64,000 bases of DNA from the NCBI GenBank assembly GCA_940671915.1, contig CALNVZ010003426.1:10871590-10935589 (forward strand). Direction: 5' to 3'. The notes under the pieces are model-generated. The model was not told the origin of the DNA, searched no databases, and was given only the letters and a program-made list of their open reading frames with translations. The first letter of the stretch is position 1; the number at the start of each line of letters is the position of its first letter. Position numbers and translations under genes: made by a program. The stretch is from Paracentrotus lividus. Its lineage: Eukaryota; Echinodermata; Echinoidea; Camarodonta; Echinidae. Shown here in pieces: positions 27,401 through 42,400 of the stretch.

Positions 27401-30400
27401 TTTTTTTTTTGGTTAATTGTTAATTTTCTAGTTGTTTTGATGGGTTTTCCATGTTCACTGTCAATGTATGATCTATTGATAATATTTATATAATATTGAC
27501 TGGCCTTGAGGGAGATACCGCAGATATTTCCCAAACAAGTCTCATATTGCCACGAGTCGAAGACGAGGGCAATATGGGTCTTGCGAGGGAAATGTAGGAG
27601 GTATCTCCCGAAAGTAAAGCCAGTCAATATTATTATTATTACCTGTTCACCTAAATTAGCCACATTTATAAAGACAAAAGTTTGCTTGATTTAAACTGGG
27701 TATTTCTTGTGGTATTTTTTTTTTAGCATTCTGAGCTGAACCATTGTGACGTAATTATTCGGGCGCGTAAAGTTGTTTCATGATGCTACACGATTGTGAT
27801 GTATAACGTTTCTGAGCGTATCCTTTGTCTTACTCTTTTTATTTTAACGCGCATCATCTTACAATTACGCGTAGGACCCCCTACCAGACAAAAAGGATAT
27901 TATGGACTGGTAAGTTTGTACAGAGGCGCAATAGGAAATTAACAAATTTCGTGGAGAAGGGGTGTATGAATATTACGGCCTCTTGTCATACATCTAAGCC
28001 ATTGTGACGTAGTTTGTTTCGACCGAATCGATTAGGCAGACCAAATACGCACTTATATCTTGTCTCTAAAATGCCTTATTCAGGTACATGTATGTACAGT
28101 ACCTCCTTCAAGTGAACTGTACCTTTTGAAGCATTGCCTATCTGCACCTTGAAAGGAGTGTTTCTAATTCACACCCATTATGAGTGACCTTTCTAACTCC
28201 CTCAATATTATAGATTAAAGTCTGTTAACAAGCTTTAAAGATCCCAGACGACAAAATTGATAGCAGTGCTTTATACACTATTTAATTAACATTCATGTGC
28301 AAAATGTCAAGCTGTCTAGTATACATGTACATGAATTGTAATTACCTGCCAGGCAGAAGATTATGACATGTATTAACTAGTAATTTTAAAACTGTTCGCA
28401 ATATAAAAGAACTGTGAAAGTAATACCAAAATTTGCCGAGCATTAAACAATTATCAAAGATGATAAAAAGCCTAAAATATACATTGAATCATCTATATTC
28501 ATGCATTCATTAAGCCCTTTTACTGGGTACTGCATGTTTTGTAATAATACATTTTAATTGTTAAAAGATAAATTTAAGCACAATTGTACTTATTACCCAA
28601 GATACAATCGTAATGATTAATTTTCTTGTTTACTACTGGTACTAGATAATTAAAAAATAGAGAGCGTCAACAGTTTATTGCATTGCGTCTGAATACTACA
28701 TGTAATTACAGTGAAGTGTTCATGCCACTTGAGACATTTTCATAACATTTTAAAATTCCTCAGAGAAAAATCCACTTTACTGCACTTCAAGTTAATATGG
28801 TATGCAATTATTCTTTTTAATTAAATTTCATTTTCATTTGATTCTCTACGAATGATGTCTGACATGTACATGTAGGCCCTGCATGCCATTTTCAGAATGC
28901 AAGATTTTCAATTAGTGTTTTATTTATAAGTCAATGTGTAAACTCCTCGTTTTCATATTGACTGAGGTTTCACAAATTAAATATTGGCCTACAATGTAGA
29001 TGTATTGATAATCCAAAATTCATTTATATAATCCGGTAAAAATAATTTTTATGGTTTAAAAAAACAAACAATGAAATTCCAGGGTGAACGAACTTCCACT
29101 ATAAAAGAAAAATACATTTGGTGCCAATTTTAAGGTGAAAATCCCATTCATTTTGTATTTGAAAACCTTTGTACTGTAATATCCTAACGTCCTTCTGGCT
29201 CTGGGCCAGAGTGCAGTCTTATCATCGTTGGCATGCCTGTGCAAAGTTCAAGTATTATCAAAACAATACAGAGGCCTACAGGTATGTCTGTCATATTAAA
29301 GGGGAAGTTCACCCTGGAATTTTATTGGTTTTAAAAAATGCCGAAAAATCAAAGAAAAATATGAGTGAAGGTTTGGAGAAAATCGACCAAAAAATAACGA
29401 AGTTATGAATACTTAAAATTTTGATTTTGTGACGTCACATGCGAGCAGTTCTCCTATGTGTTATGTAGTGTAAATTCCATAAAGTGTCATTTTTTCAAGA
29501 GAAAATTAATTATTTCACCTGTGCGGACGATACATCATCAAACATATGTTAAGTACACGCCTCTATCAAACTGACCCATTCCTTTATCAAGAACCATGAA
29601 AAAAGACAAATTTATGGAATTTACATACACAACACATGGGAGAGCTGCTCGCACGTGACGTCACACAATCAAAACTTAAATTATTCATAACTATTTTTTG
29701 GTCGATTTTCTTCAAACTTTCATTCATATTTTTCTTTTATTTTTCTGCATTTTTTAAAAGCAATAAAATTCCAGGGTGAACTTCCCCTTTAACTTAGTAT
29801 TATGATACATTATACATGTACAGTGTACTTTAATAGCCAATATGGAACAAGCATAATGTACAATTTAATTGCCGGTAGTCTGTGGAGCATAAACCTTTTC
29901 TACCTTTTACAACCAAAGTTTGAATATTTAAATACTTTGTCAAACCAACCAAAAACCTAGTATTTGTATGATTTCCCTTTTTGATTACTTGAAATTACCC
30001 CACGTCCCACAGACGTAATAAATAGAAACCCCTTTTTTTTATATAGCACCTACATACATGTACATGATCTACAAAAAAAATGTATATCAAATAAATCATT
30101 AAACATAAATATACTATTCTATATTCAACAATGTATTCTAAATATAAAATCAACGTTTTCTTGGTTGTATCGCGTACATTCATACGGTTTCCAGAAACTA
30201 ATTTGATTTTTTTTTTCCACTAGGATCTGACAATTCTAACATGAATAATCAACACATTTGAACTCAGCACAAAGAATCCATTACTGTATTCGCTGTTATT
30301 TTTCGCGCGATTAATTTTTCGTGCTGAGCGGCCTCAAAGAATGTTCACAGGTTCTGGAATTCGCGCTGCATTTCAGTAAGCACACAATACATGCATAAAA

Positions 30401-33400
30401 AAGCATGCTCATATATTCGCGCGTTTTTAAATTCGCGTCTGCCGATCTTCGCGTGAAATCCGCAAAAATTAATGTACATTGTACCGCGAATATTTCCACG
30501 ATTACAGTATTTAGAACTAAGATTTCTATTTCCCGATAGCAAGAATGAGAAAGAATTATAAATTCTAAATCAATAAAGCAATTAAAACAATTCATGGAAA
30601 AGGAACTGTTTCAAGTTCATCAGGATTTAGGTGTCCAACCACATTGTTTATCAATGTGTAGAACATGATCAATTAATAGCAACCACAAAATTGAAAAATG
30701 TACACAGCTCAGTATTAAACAAAAGAGATTTTAACCTTGAATTACTACATTTTACTTTGTACACATATTCCTAAACTGAACAGGGTACTATACATGATTT
30801 GGTGAAATGTACTTCTTTTTTTTGGGGGGGGTAGAGGGGGAAGGGGGGAGGAGGGGGTCGTAAAAAGTACATCGTATGTTGTACACCCCCATAAAAAAAA
30901 AAACACATACTAGGTTTCCAAAACAATACTTCACTGTATAAGATGTCACAAAAAAAAATTTGCGTGAGATCATTCACATCGTGTTTGAAAGCGGTGCACA
31001 CGCGGTGCGCGTTACCACATGTGCGCGCGCGCAGAGTAATTTGTACACAAAAGAGGCGCGCGCACGCGCTACACACGTTTCACGTAGTAAGCTATCTTGC
31101 ATATAACGATCGCCTGCTTGAAAACATCGCAATTGCAATTGATGCGCGACAAAACTGCCGATATTTAGGGTTTTGAGACTCCAAAGTGGTAAAAAAAATC
31201 TATAATAATATAATGCTCCATTTTCTTATTTTGCGTGAGAAATGGGGTGTTCTGCGTGAGATCGTGAGACGGACCCGAAATCCGTGATTCTCACGCAAGA
31301 TGCGTGAGACTTGGCATGTATGAGATGTACCTGAGTATCGTGCACTCAATGTGTTCCAATCTTCATTAGATTGCTCACGAAAATCCTACATTGTTATTAG
31401 GGTTGGGCAAATAATGACTTTTTTCTGAAAAGTTATTTCAAACAAGTTACTTCTATAGTCAAATTTGATGTAGAATCCAAAAATGACAATGATTTTTGAG
31501 TACGATGATGTCTGACGTCGCTAAAGTGCAAAAAACCAAAATAGTGTATTTTGCCCATTCATCACACACTTTATAGGTATAAACCGGTTTTATTTTGTTT
31601 CTTTATGGATTTTGATGGTTTAAAAGCTCAAATCTGACAATTTTATCATGGCCAAATGTACCTAGTATGGTTATAGGTGTTATTTAGTGATTTTGATATG
31701 AGGTGATTTTTGCTCGATATTGACTGAAACTAACTACCAAACTACACTAACAGTCAACTTAGGTAGGATAAATCATGTTGGATTAATCATGTTGGGTTCC
31801 CTGACACCCAATAGCCATATAAAAACGCAATAAAAGTGGTTTATACGTATAAAAAGTGTAATAATTTGGCATAATACGCTATTTTGGCGGCCATTTTGGT
31901 TTTTTGCACTTTAGCGACGTAAGACGTCATCGTATGCAAAAATAATTGTCATTTTCAGTTTCTACGTCGAATTTTACTATAGAAACAACTTGTTTGAAAA
32001 AAAAAGTTGAGATTCGCCCAACCTTATTGTTATGTTCCTGTTGGTTTTTTATGATTTTTGTGAATTTTTTTAGTCCATCCTTGTGAAAATTTCCATTTCA
32101 ATATTAAAGGCTACTTCTCTCTCTTTCTCTCTTTCTTTCTCCATTGTTTTTGCTTTACCTCAACCTCATACATGTATGTACAAATGTATCCCAATCTAGA
32201 TCTCTCTTCAACAACGTATCTTTCTTTTCCTACTCTTTATACAAAAAATGTACCTTTTATCACACCAATACCTCAAACACAAAATGTTCTTTTCTAATTC
32301 TCTCCTGACATGACGAGCCCTCCAGCTCACCAAAGGGAGAGAGCTCACAACCGCATCAATTCTGACACCGGTCGTTTGGCATCTCCCTGGCGCCACACTT
32401 TCCTCTAAATATATCTCTCCCTTGTGTATTGGTCTGTACCAGGGTCCTACCACCCTACCACAATCACCTACATGTAGTTTGCAGACACAAACCCCTGTCA
32501 TGTAAAGGTGGTCAAGCACTAGCTTGAGCTTAATTACATGTACATGTAGTGCGCTATTTTAGGAGGGCATTTCATCAAAGGACTTGTCGGACATTTTATC
32601 CGAAAAATTTGCTCTCAGCCAATCAGATGCAAGCATTTCAGTAGCTCAAAACAGTTTGTCGGATAAAACGTCCGACAAGTCCTTTCATAAAATGCCCCCC
32701 CCCCCCCTGATCCAATGAATTAGCCCGACCAGAGAATCTCAGACTTTTATTCTCAATTAGCAAAATCTCAGCCTAAGCCATCTTGGGCTTTATTGTCCAA
32801 ACTACATGTAGAGCTAATTTAGCAGTTTTTGCCTTGGGAATAACACACTTTAGCAAAAACTGAAACTGAAGACTCACAACATCTTGTACACTGTATTATA
32901 CATGTATATCGGATTTGTTTATTTGGCTCAAGATCAGATCTAAAACTCTACAAACTAGCTCAAGCTATTGCAGCATCACTTCTGCACTATTCTGATTTGG
33001 GCTTGAAATTGATTTTTTTTTTTTTTTTTTGAACGAAACAGTGCTTTTGACCCTAAAACACCAGATATGGTCAATTTAGAGTATTATACATGTAGGCTTT
33101 AATACACTCAATGTCCGTATTTCTCTATTAGGTTGCTCTGACAGTGCCAAATATATGTAGCTCATCAATATACAATTGACTTTACAGTACACAAATTTCT
33201 TTTCATGATGCACAGAATGTCTCGTTTAATGATATACCCGTATTGTAAAACAATCCTTACAGAAACATGTTGTCAAAATTAAGTCTGAGCATGCAGACTA
33301 CTAATCAGGCACATTATGATATCATGTTCATAATGGCCTGAACCTGCTTTCTCTCCGTGAGCTACATGTGTCATAAAAGAAATTCTTGACAGGACTGAAT

Positions 33401-36400
33401 TATCGATGAATTGCTGCCACAGGGGAATGTGTGGTTCCATAATGAGATGATTTGATATTTAATGTCGGTTTGTTTAACCCTTGGCTTACTAGGACAGCAG
33501 GCAAAATAGAACAGTGTAAAACTACTATAAATAATATATTGTTCATAATAATGCAAATGTTTGGAAGCCATTTGTTTATTTATTGTATGATTCCATTTTC
33601 TGTTTTTATGCAATGCATTTTTAAAACTGCCTAATATGCAAACACACGTGGTTATAAAACGTTTATTAAGATTATTAATTTTGCAATACTCGTACATATG
33701 TACACACTGCATGTACATGTAGAATGAAGCGTACATGTATGTGTATACTCTCTAGATACAGTGCTGTATAAATTGGTGTCTTGGCCAGTTACATTTCATG
33801 TTCTTTATTCACCTAAATGTGCAAATGTACATAATACACAATATTCCATTTGCACCACTTTCACTTTCTTTCTTTGTCATAATATTCTCCTACATGTACA
33901 TGTCTTTCTCTTCCCACATATCGTCGCTGTTTTTACGAACCGTCATAAACCGAATTTTTGGTCAAATTTTCGAAATTGAGTTTTTTCGATATTCTTAAAG
34001 CCTGTATTTAACTCTATCGAACGACCAAATTTCAGGTCGAAATCTTAATTATTTTAAAAATAAGAGAAGATTCAAATTTCGTTCAAAACGTCACATCGCT
34101 TCCAGTGATTTTACAAAGCGTCCTAAACCATTGTTTCTACAATAATAGCAGTCTCCAGAATGGCGCGCAACCCGACCTACATATGGGTGAGCGGTGCGCG
34201 TATGCATTGAATGATTTTACAAACCGTTCTATCTCGTGGTTCAGGACGCTAAAAAACATGCGCGTGATACGCATGATTTTACGAAGTGACCTTAACCCCC
34301 TGTTTGTCGTAAAAATAATCAATTTCTAAAAAATTACCTTGCATTTTATTCTAAATATTTAGAATTCAAACCCCGATTGCAAATAATTTCTTTCATATTG
34401 TAAAATTATAGAATTTATGCTGTACATTGATGTAATTAATTGCCCTGGTTTCCTTCAAAGCGCGAAGTTATGAGCGTCATAAGAACATCCAAACTTTGAA
34501 CGCGATTATCTCAAAAGCTGGTTTTGGGAACTCGGCGAGGTGTAGGACGGTTCGTAAAATCACTGACGATATGTGCACACATTATTAAAGGTTGAATTCC
34601 ATTTTGGAGCAATCAGGCAATATTTAATGCAGGGTAACAATCTCTAAAAACTGAATATTTTATCAAATGTCACAGGTTCACTTGTCTAATCCAATTCTGT
34701 ATCAAATATTCATGAACAAGTTTGATATATGAATTGCATCAAAGTCTTATTTCTGAATAATCAGAAGTTATCCAAGACTCAAGATCTACATTTTGTAATA
34801 CATGTAGAAAGGAAACATTTACAACTACATGTACATGTACATGTCTGTAGAAAGGTAGAATATGTTGGGCCCAAATGAAATAGCAAACCACAATTTTGTT
34901 TTAGAATACATATATGTAAGACCCCCCCCCCCTAAAAAAAACAACAGACAAACAAACAAACAAACAAACAAAAAATAAATGAATAAATAAAGTTACAGGT
35001 ATTTAAAAGGGGTTGGTTACATGTACATTTTTGTAAAAGTGTGTTCTAGAAGAAAAGGTACTATTTGAGAGAATATGTTGTAAATGTAGGCCCGAGACCC
35101 CTTGAGTAAAATTGATTCATAAATGATAGCTGGGGAGCCAGAACAGAGTTATGCCCTTCAAGCTCTGCAGATTTACGAGTAAATGAATGATAAATATTTC
35201 ACGGATGCCAATGCACTTTAAACAGGAGATTCATTCATTCATTCCTCTCAACAATCATATCTCTCACACACATGCCAAGTTGTCAACATGTTTTCAATCC
35301 AGTTTAATATTTGATTTATATTTAATCTCATTACCTGCTCAATCCCCTTATCATGCAAACATATTTACACAGAAATATCTATGAAAGGAATTATAATCTG
35401 GCAAACAGATAGGCCTATACACACAAATACATGTATCTAGATGAAAGAGAATAAAATAATGTTCAATAAATCATAATGTGATGAAATTTCAAATCTTTAG
35501 CAATAGCATATATAGTTCATCTTTGATCCAAACATTTTGCCAAGTACATGTAGGCCTTTCATAATATACCAGTGGCGAATCCAGGATGAGCGGCTGGGGT
35601 GGGGCACAAAATTGGAAAATTAGTGGGGGGTGCACATGTCTGTTGCACCTCCACCTGCACCTAGTCTGCAAGCACAGACTCAATTTGACACTTAAACAAA
35701 TTTCAGTCTAAAGTGGAGACTAGCCTCCAAACTCACTGTCTGTGTCAAATAAGAGAGGAGCTACAGTACACGAGTGAATCTAGTTCTTTACTTCAGACCC
35801 TAGTAAGCGAACAACATGGGTTTGTGCCTGCAAACTAACCTGCACCCACCACTGTTCACAAACCCATTTAGAACCTACTGTAAATGTGAAGTAGAAAACT
35901 TCTTTTTTTTCCCAACAATAAACAAAATATGCTTTGATACATATTGTTGAACCGACCTGAACATAAAAATTGTATTAAAAATAGTTATATTTTGAACAAA
36001 CCAACTCCAACCAGACTGATAATAAACCAAATCTAGATCATTTGGGGTAATTTATTGAATGGTTTCTATGATTTGGTACCGGTCTCACTGAACTGAATAT
36101 ACAATGCCATGGTAGACACCTTTAATATTGATTGCACGTGTCTGTCTGGATACGATATTATTGTATAGTGTGCTATCATGACTACCCGCTACATATGTAC
36201 ATACTACAGCACAGTGAGTAGTATCCTATAGGATAGTGATGAGAGCCAATAGGCTCATGTACATGTGCCAACTACAAAAGTATGTAGCTTTTCAAAATAA
36301 TTATGCCATGCCAACGTACATGGGGCTCTCGGCAGCTACAACATACATGTACATGTACTTTGCAATAAAAACCTTTAAGAAAATAACAAAATATAAACTC

Positions 36401-39400
36401 TGTAATGTTCACTTGCTTCCAACAATCACGGTTAATTAACCAATGAAATAGGCAATGATATTTTAGAATGTTGAACTGTTATGCTTTCTACTAATGTACA
36501 TGTATATAAGTAAAGAAATATACTGCAATTCCAACTGCTAATACATTTGTTTATCGATTAATTGTCTGAAGTCGCCTCTCAATGTAATGGCCGTAACGAT
36601 GGAATTGCCCATACAAATGTATGTACTATTATTATTTTTTAGTGAAACTGGTATATTGATGGTGTTGATAATAAATGTAAATGTTACGAATTTTCTTTAT
36701 ACGATCGCTATTTCTACTTTACATGTACATGTATTCCCAACACTGTTTATTTTTAGTTCAAATCTTTTAACTTACGAGAGTGACTCTCAATTTAAGCATT
36801 AAATTGTTTTTCCTGGAATCATATCAGAGGTAGACAAATTACGTCTTATATTATATATTTCCCTTGACAACAGATACATGTACACTCATGAAAATTATGT
36901 CGATCAGAATGCATTATGTAGACAAACAAAATGTAAATTGTGACCTCAAAATAAATGGGGAAGTTGTTAATATTGTACGCATGGAATGAAAATTGTCTTT
37001 TTTATGTTGCCATTCTAAAGATTTCAACAATTACTTCAATTCTATACACATATTTACTAAGAAAATGTATATTTTGTATGCACTCAATTTCATTTTATGC
37101 CTTCATAAATTTCTAATTTTGTAAAAAAAATTTAAAAATTCTTTTTCATTTTAAATACAAATTTAACATCCATTTTATAGTGATTCTGAGGTGCCAATTT
37201 GAGGAACAAATGAGATTCACTCAATCCAATATGAATTATATTTGAAGGCCTAAAATACGTAGGTTTGTATGCACATGTGTGTGTGAGATGAGTTGTGAAG
37301 CACGATGATGAACGCTGAGTCACTATTCCTATTAATATACATGTATGACATTGAACCACTCCACACACCAATGAAATCTGCCAAGACGTTTTATATGGCC
37401 TTCCAGTAATGATTAATAATCATTTATCCAATTAATGTTTGTTTTCTTTCCTCCTCTCTCTTTAATACATATTTTCCCCTTTGGTATTTCAGTATACTGA
37501 ACTTATATGGTACATCATAATAATTGCTTTTTTTTCACTGCTGAATCATCACTTTTAATAGCAAAATGGTTTTTGAACAAGCCATTTAACATACAATGTA
37601 AGAACTACAAATTTATGAAGGCCTGAATTTTATGACTAACATTTTTTTCCCCTTCAATTCCTTCTCCAGATTAAAAGCTCGACAACATTCATTCTAGGTA
37701 CATGTAAATGTACATTTGTACTTGTACAGTCTATGTCAAATAAAATGGTACAAGTGGAAAACATTTTTTTATAGTATGAAGATAAATGACAACCTGATAT
37801 TGTTTGGTATTTTCATAAAGCAGGGAAATTAGGCTTTCTTCTGCAATTTTTTTCATCACATTTGGTGCAGTATTTTTTGAGATATGACTAATTTTCTACA
37901 ATCAAGAAAAATCCCTTTTTCGCACGCCGACCCATGCCTTTGTGTATGATTTCGCATAATGACCGTGAATTCAGCGCTCCAGAACAATAGAAGTGCGTAA
38001 TTTCGATTTGTTCCTCGTCGCACAAAACTTAGCATGACTTTTGTTTTATGAAAGCAAATTATACAGCACAAAGCGCATCAGCAAGAAAAACCTTTTGGCT
38101 TGAATTTGGCACTAAAGACACAAATTATATGAAAAGATTTCACACCTAAATGATTTTTTACCCGACTGTACCATTTTTTTTGACACAGACTGTACATGTA
38201 CATGTATGCTTCTTTATATTCAAATCATCTCTTTTTACTTCTCTCATAGTACATATTTATGTCTCTTTGTCTTTATATCTCTTCTTTTTTTTCATTCTAT
38301 TTCTCCTCATCATAATGTTCCTTTTCCTTATCATCTTCTTATTCTCCTTAAACATTTCCTTCATCGTATGGTTTCTTTAAAAAACTTCATCATCTCCTAC
38401 TCCTCCTCCTCAGTCTTCTTCTTCTCCTCCCTCCATCTACATGGACTCCTCCACATTCTCTCTCCCTCCCTCCCTCCCTCCCTCCCTCCCTCCCAAATCT
38501 GCTCCTTCATCTTCTCCTCCTTTTTTTCTCTTTCATTTTCCAAAATCTGCTCCTTCATCTTCTCCTCCTATTCATATCCTCTTTTTTTTTAACGATCCTC
38601 TTCTTTCCCTCATCTTCTTCTCCTCACTCTTCTTCTTGTTCTTGTCTCCTTCTCATCTTTTGTTTTCATCTATTCCATCTACATGTACTCCTCTTCTGCT
38701 GTCTCACATTACACCCAAGGTCTCCCACTCACTAGCTACAATGTATGTTCACACGGGACCATCGGGGTTTTAGTCCTCGAGGATTGTATCCCTAAGAATT
38801 TAAACCCCGACGGCTTGTTCTCGAGTCTGGTTCACACGGTGTGCTTATCCTCGAGGATAAGTGAGAGGCTCGATGACCGTAAGTACAAGTTGTATGTAGC
38901 GTGCGCTATTTATTTCCCCGTACTATTCAGCTACTGTATGTCACGTGACTGAACCGGAAGTTTAACCGTTACATGAGGTCACTCTTATCCTCAAGAACAC
39001 TAACTCCAAGTTAAAATCATGTCCACACAGTCAAACGCGCGATCGGAGACCACCCACAGCTTGGAGTTTCGAGCCTTAACCCTAAGATCTGTCGAGAACA
39101 TACATGTAAACCCTGACTTGTCCTCCAGAACATAAACACCAAGTTCGTTCACACGGGCCTTAACTCCAAGCTAACTCCAAGCTAACTCCAAGTTGTCCTC
39201 GAGGATAACTTAGAGTTAACTTGGAGTTAAGGCTTGCCGTGTAAACGATACTACTGACTCTTCTATACATTTACTCCCCCAATATTTCTGCAATTGTATT
39301 TAACCTTTACCACATTCTACCAGAGATGAAGAAGAAAAAAAAACAGATTGTAAAATAAATCAATGTTTGTGTGCATACAATATAAACATGTACACGTATA

Positions 39401-42400
39401 TGCACCATAATACTATAAAATATAGGAAGTTGTTGTTGACAAAAGAGATAACATAACGTAACACTGCCAAATAAAATAGTTTCTTCCACTCCTCACATTT
39501 AAGGGATTAAGAGGCCAATTTTTATATCAAGACAATGTTGATTTTATCTACTTCTACTGTAAAGAAGAAAGGAAGACTTAAGTCACAGTACAATGTCCAA
39601 TTTTCAATACATCCAGTATGTACACACATGTGTGAATCGCCACTGGTATATATGTACAGACACACAAATTAAGTCAGATTCATTTTCAATTACAGATTTT
39701 ACCTTAAAGGTGAAATTGAGTTGCTGTAGTTTGAAATAATTGGGACTCTGATATTAAACACAGTCATCTGGACAGAACTCTCCGTGCAAGAATACACACA
39801 ATTGTAGTGCAAAATGGGCTAAACACAATTTGGTTCAAGTTCTCCATGGTCTAAAAGATACTTGGCCTAATTGCCAATTTGTCTAATAGCCAGATTGTCT
39901 AAAATTGGTCCAATTACCATCTGAACATTTAGTCTATTACCAGTTTGTTACTGGAATTGACCAAGAGGTATTAGACCAAATGGATGTTAGACTAAATGGA
40001 CATTAGATGAAATGGAAATAAGGTAAAATAGTAAAAAGGCAAAGTGGCAAATTGATTTAAAGCCAGTACTAACCCGTAGCCTTGTATAGCACCACCTCAA
40101 GTCCTCAACTACTCAATTCTGCCCTGATTCCTAACCCATAATGCAACATCCTGAGTAGTGTAGTCTTATAATTCAGACCCATTTGAATAAAAACACACTT
40201 TTTCACTACTCAATAAATTCACACCACGACAATCATGTTAATACCAAGTTTTAAAACACACACTTTTCCCCTCATAACATTTTTAGTTTCCCAATGCAAA
40301 TTAAGTTGTAGGTTGATTTATACACCGTTTTGTTAAGAGTTATCTCAAACGGTGTACTTTTAGACTAGCTATTTATAACACACAGTCAATGAGAGTGTTG
40401 ATCAGTTCGCTCTCGATTTAAAAGGTCATTAGACAAACTTGTTTTAGACGAAATGAAATTAGACCATGTGGGATGAAACAAAGGCCTGTATTCACATAAG
40501 TGTCTGTGGTTAAATCTGTGGTTTAACTATGAGTAGCAAAATATAACACAATCCAGAACAGTAGATGTTCGATTTATCAGAATTTCTGGTAATGAAACTC
40601 TTCAAAAGGGATTGGGTTATTTAAGTACAAAAGTGATTTCCAAACCATTAAAAGTACCATTCCAGAACCCAGTAAAAGTTTAAGGAGCATAACAACGTTG
40701 ACAGATTGTGTCACATTTTGCAACTCATAGAACTTAAACCACGGTTTTAAGCTAGGCTTAACTTTAGGACACATTTGTGAATATGCGCCAAAGGGTTTTG
40801 GTCAAAATGGGTTTAGACCAATCAGCAATTTACCAATAATTATAATCAAATATTTATTTTGATAGACTTGCCTTGATAGAGAGCCTGTTGCATGTGACCT
40901 TTGATATGATAATCCATGATGGTAGTTCCAGTACATCCATTAAAACCTGTTCATCTAACTCCAGATTGGTCAGCTGGCCCTCCCCTTTCAGGGTGCTCAG
41001 ACCTATCTTGTCCGATGACAGGTTCTTGACGAATCTAGGATGTAAATAAAATAAAATATAGTAAAAAAATATAATGATGAATTATTACATGAAAGATAGC
41101 AAATCATTCAATATAGTTCCATGTGGTCTAAATTATCATATTGCCTTCCTTTTATTAGCAACTACTACATCTAACTCCAGATTAAGCTGGCCCTCCCCTT
41201 TCAGGGTGCTCAGACCTATCTTGTCCGATGACAGGTTCTTGACGAATCTAGGATGTAAATAAAATAAAAATATAGTAATAAAAATAATGATGAATTAAAA
41301 TGAAAGATAACAATCATCCCATATATACATGTTTCATGTGGTCTGAATTATCATATTGCCTTCCTTTTATTAGCAACTACTACATCTAACTCCAGATTAA
41401 GCTGACCCTCCCCTTTCAGGGTGCTGAGACCTATCTTGTCCGATGACAGGTTCTTGACGAATCTAGGATGTAAATAAAATAAAATGTAGTAATCAAAATA
41501 ATGATAAATAAAAATGAAAGATAGCAAATCATTCAATATAGTTCCATGTGGTCTAAATTATCATTGCTGTCCTTTTATTAGCAACTACTACATCTATTAA
41601 ACTCCAGATTAAGCTGACCCTCCCCTTTCAGTGTGCTCAGACCTATCTTGTCCGATGACAGGTTCTTGACGAATCTAGGATGTAAATAAAATAAAATATA
41701 GTAAAAAAATATAATGATGAATTAAAATGAAAGATAGCAAATCATTCAATATAGTTCCATGTGGTCTAAATTATCATTGCTGTCCTTTTATTAGCAACTA
41801 CTACATCTAACTCCAGATTAAGCTGACCCTCCCCTTTCAGTGTGCTCAGACCTATCTTGTCCGATGACAGGTTCTTGATGAATCTAGGATGTAAATAAAA
41901 TAAAATATAGTAATAAAAATAATGATGATGAATTAAAATGAAAGATAACAAGCATCCCATATAGTTCCATGTGGTCTGAACTATCAGATTGCCTTCCTTT
42001 TATAATATTTGGCTACTTTAAATGTAAGAATAGTTCATTTTGCCTCAGTTGAATATGTTGGAAGGGAAGAAATAGTTTGAACTTGCGAAAAAATCTGACA
42101 GACATAGGGTTTATAGAGAAGGGTTTTTAATCATTATGCGCATTATAAATCTTAATATTATCAATTTCATGATTTTTATTATCATTATATAGAACTCAGC
42201 AAAGAATAAAAGAGAAGATGACATGAAAAGACATTAAAGATTATTTGACTTAGGCCTAAATGCAATTTAACTTTTTTTGAGGAAAAAAGTGTTCAAGAGT
42301 TACAAAATATTATCATGTACAGTATACAGTATTTAACAGGAGATCAGGAGTTTGTCTGGCTTTGATATTTTAAGTCAGCTCTCAAAATTTGCCAAAAACC

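Noticed and set aside
41351-41960. Separate small genes encoding FVKNLSSDKIGLSTLKGEG-type peptides
   Set aside because: They are truncated tandem copies of exon 2 plus intron sequence.
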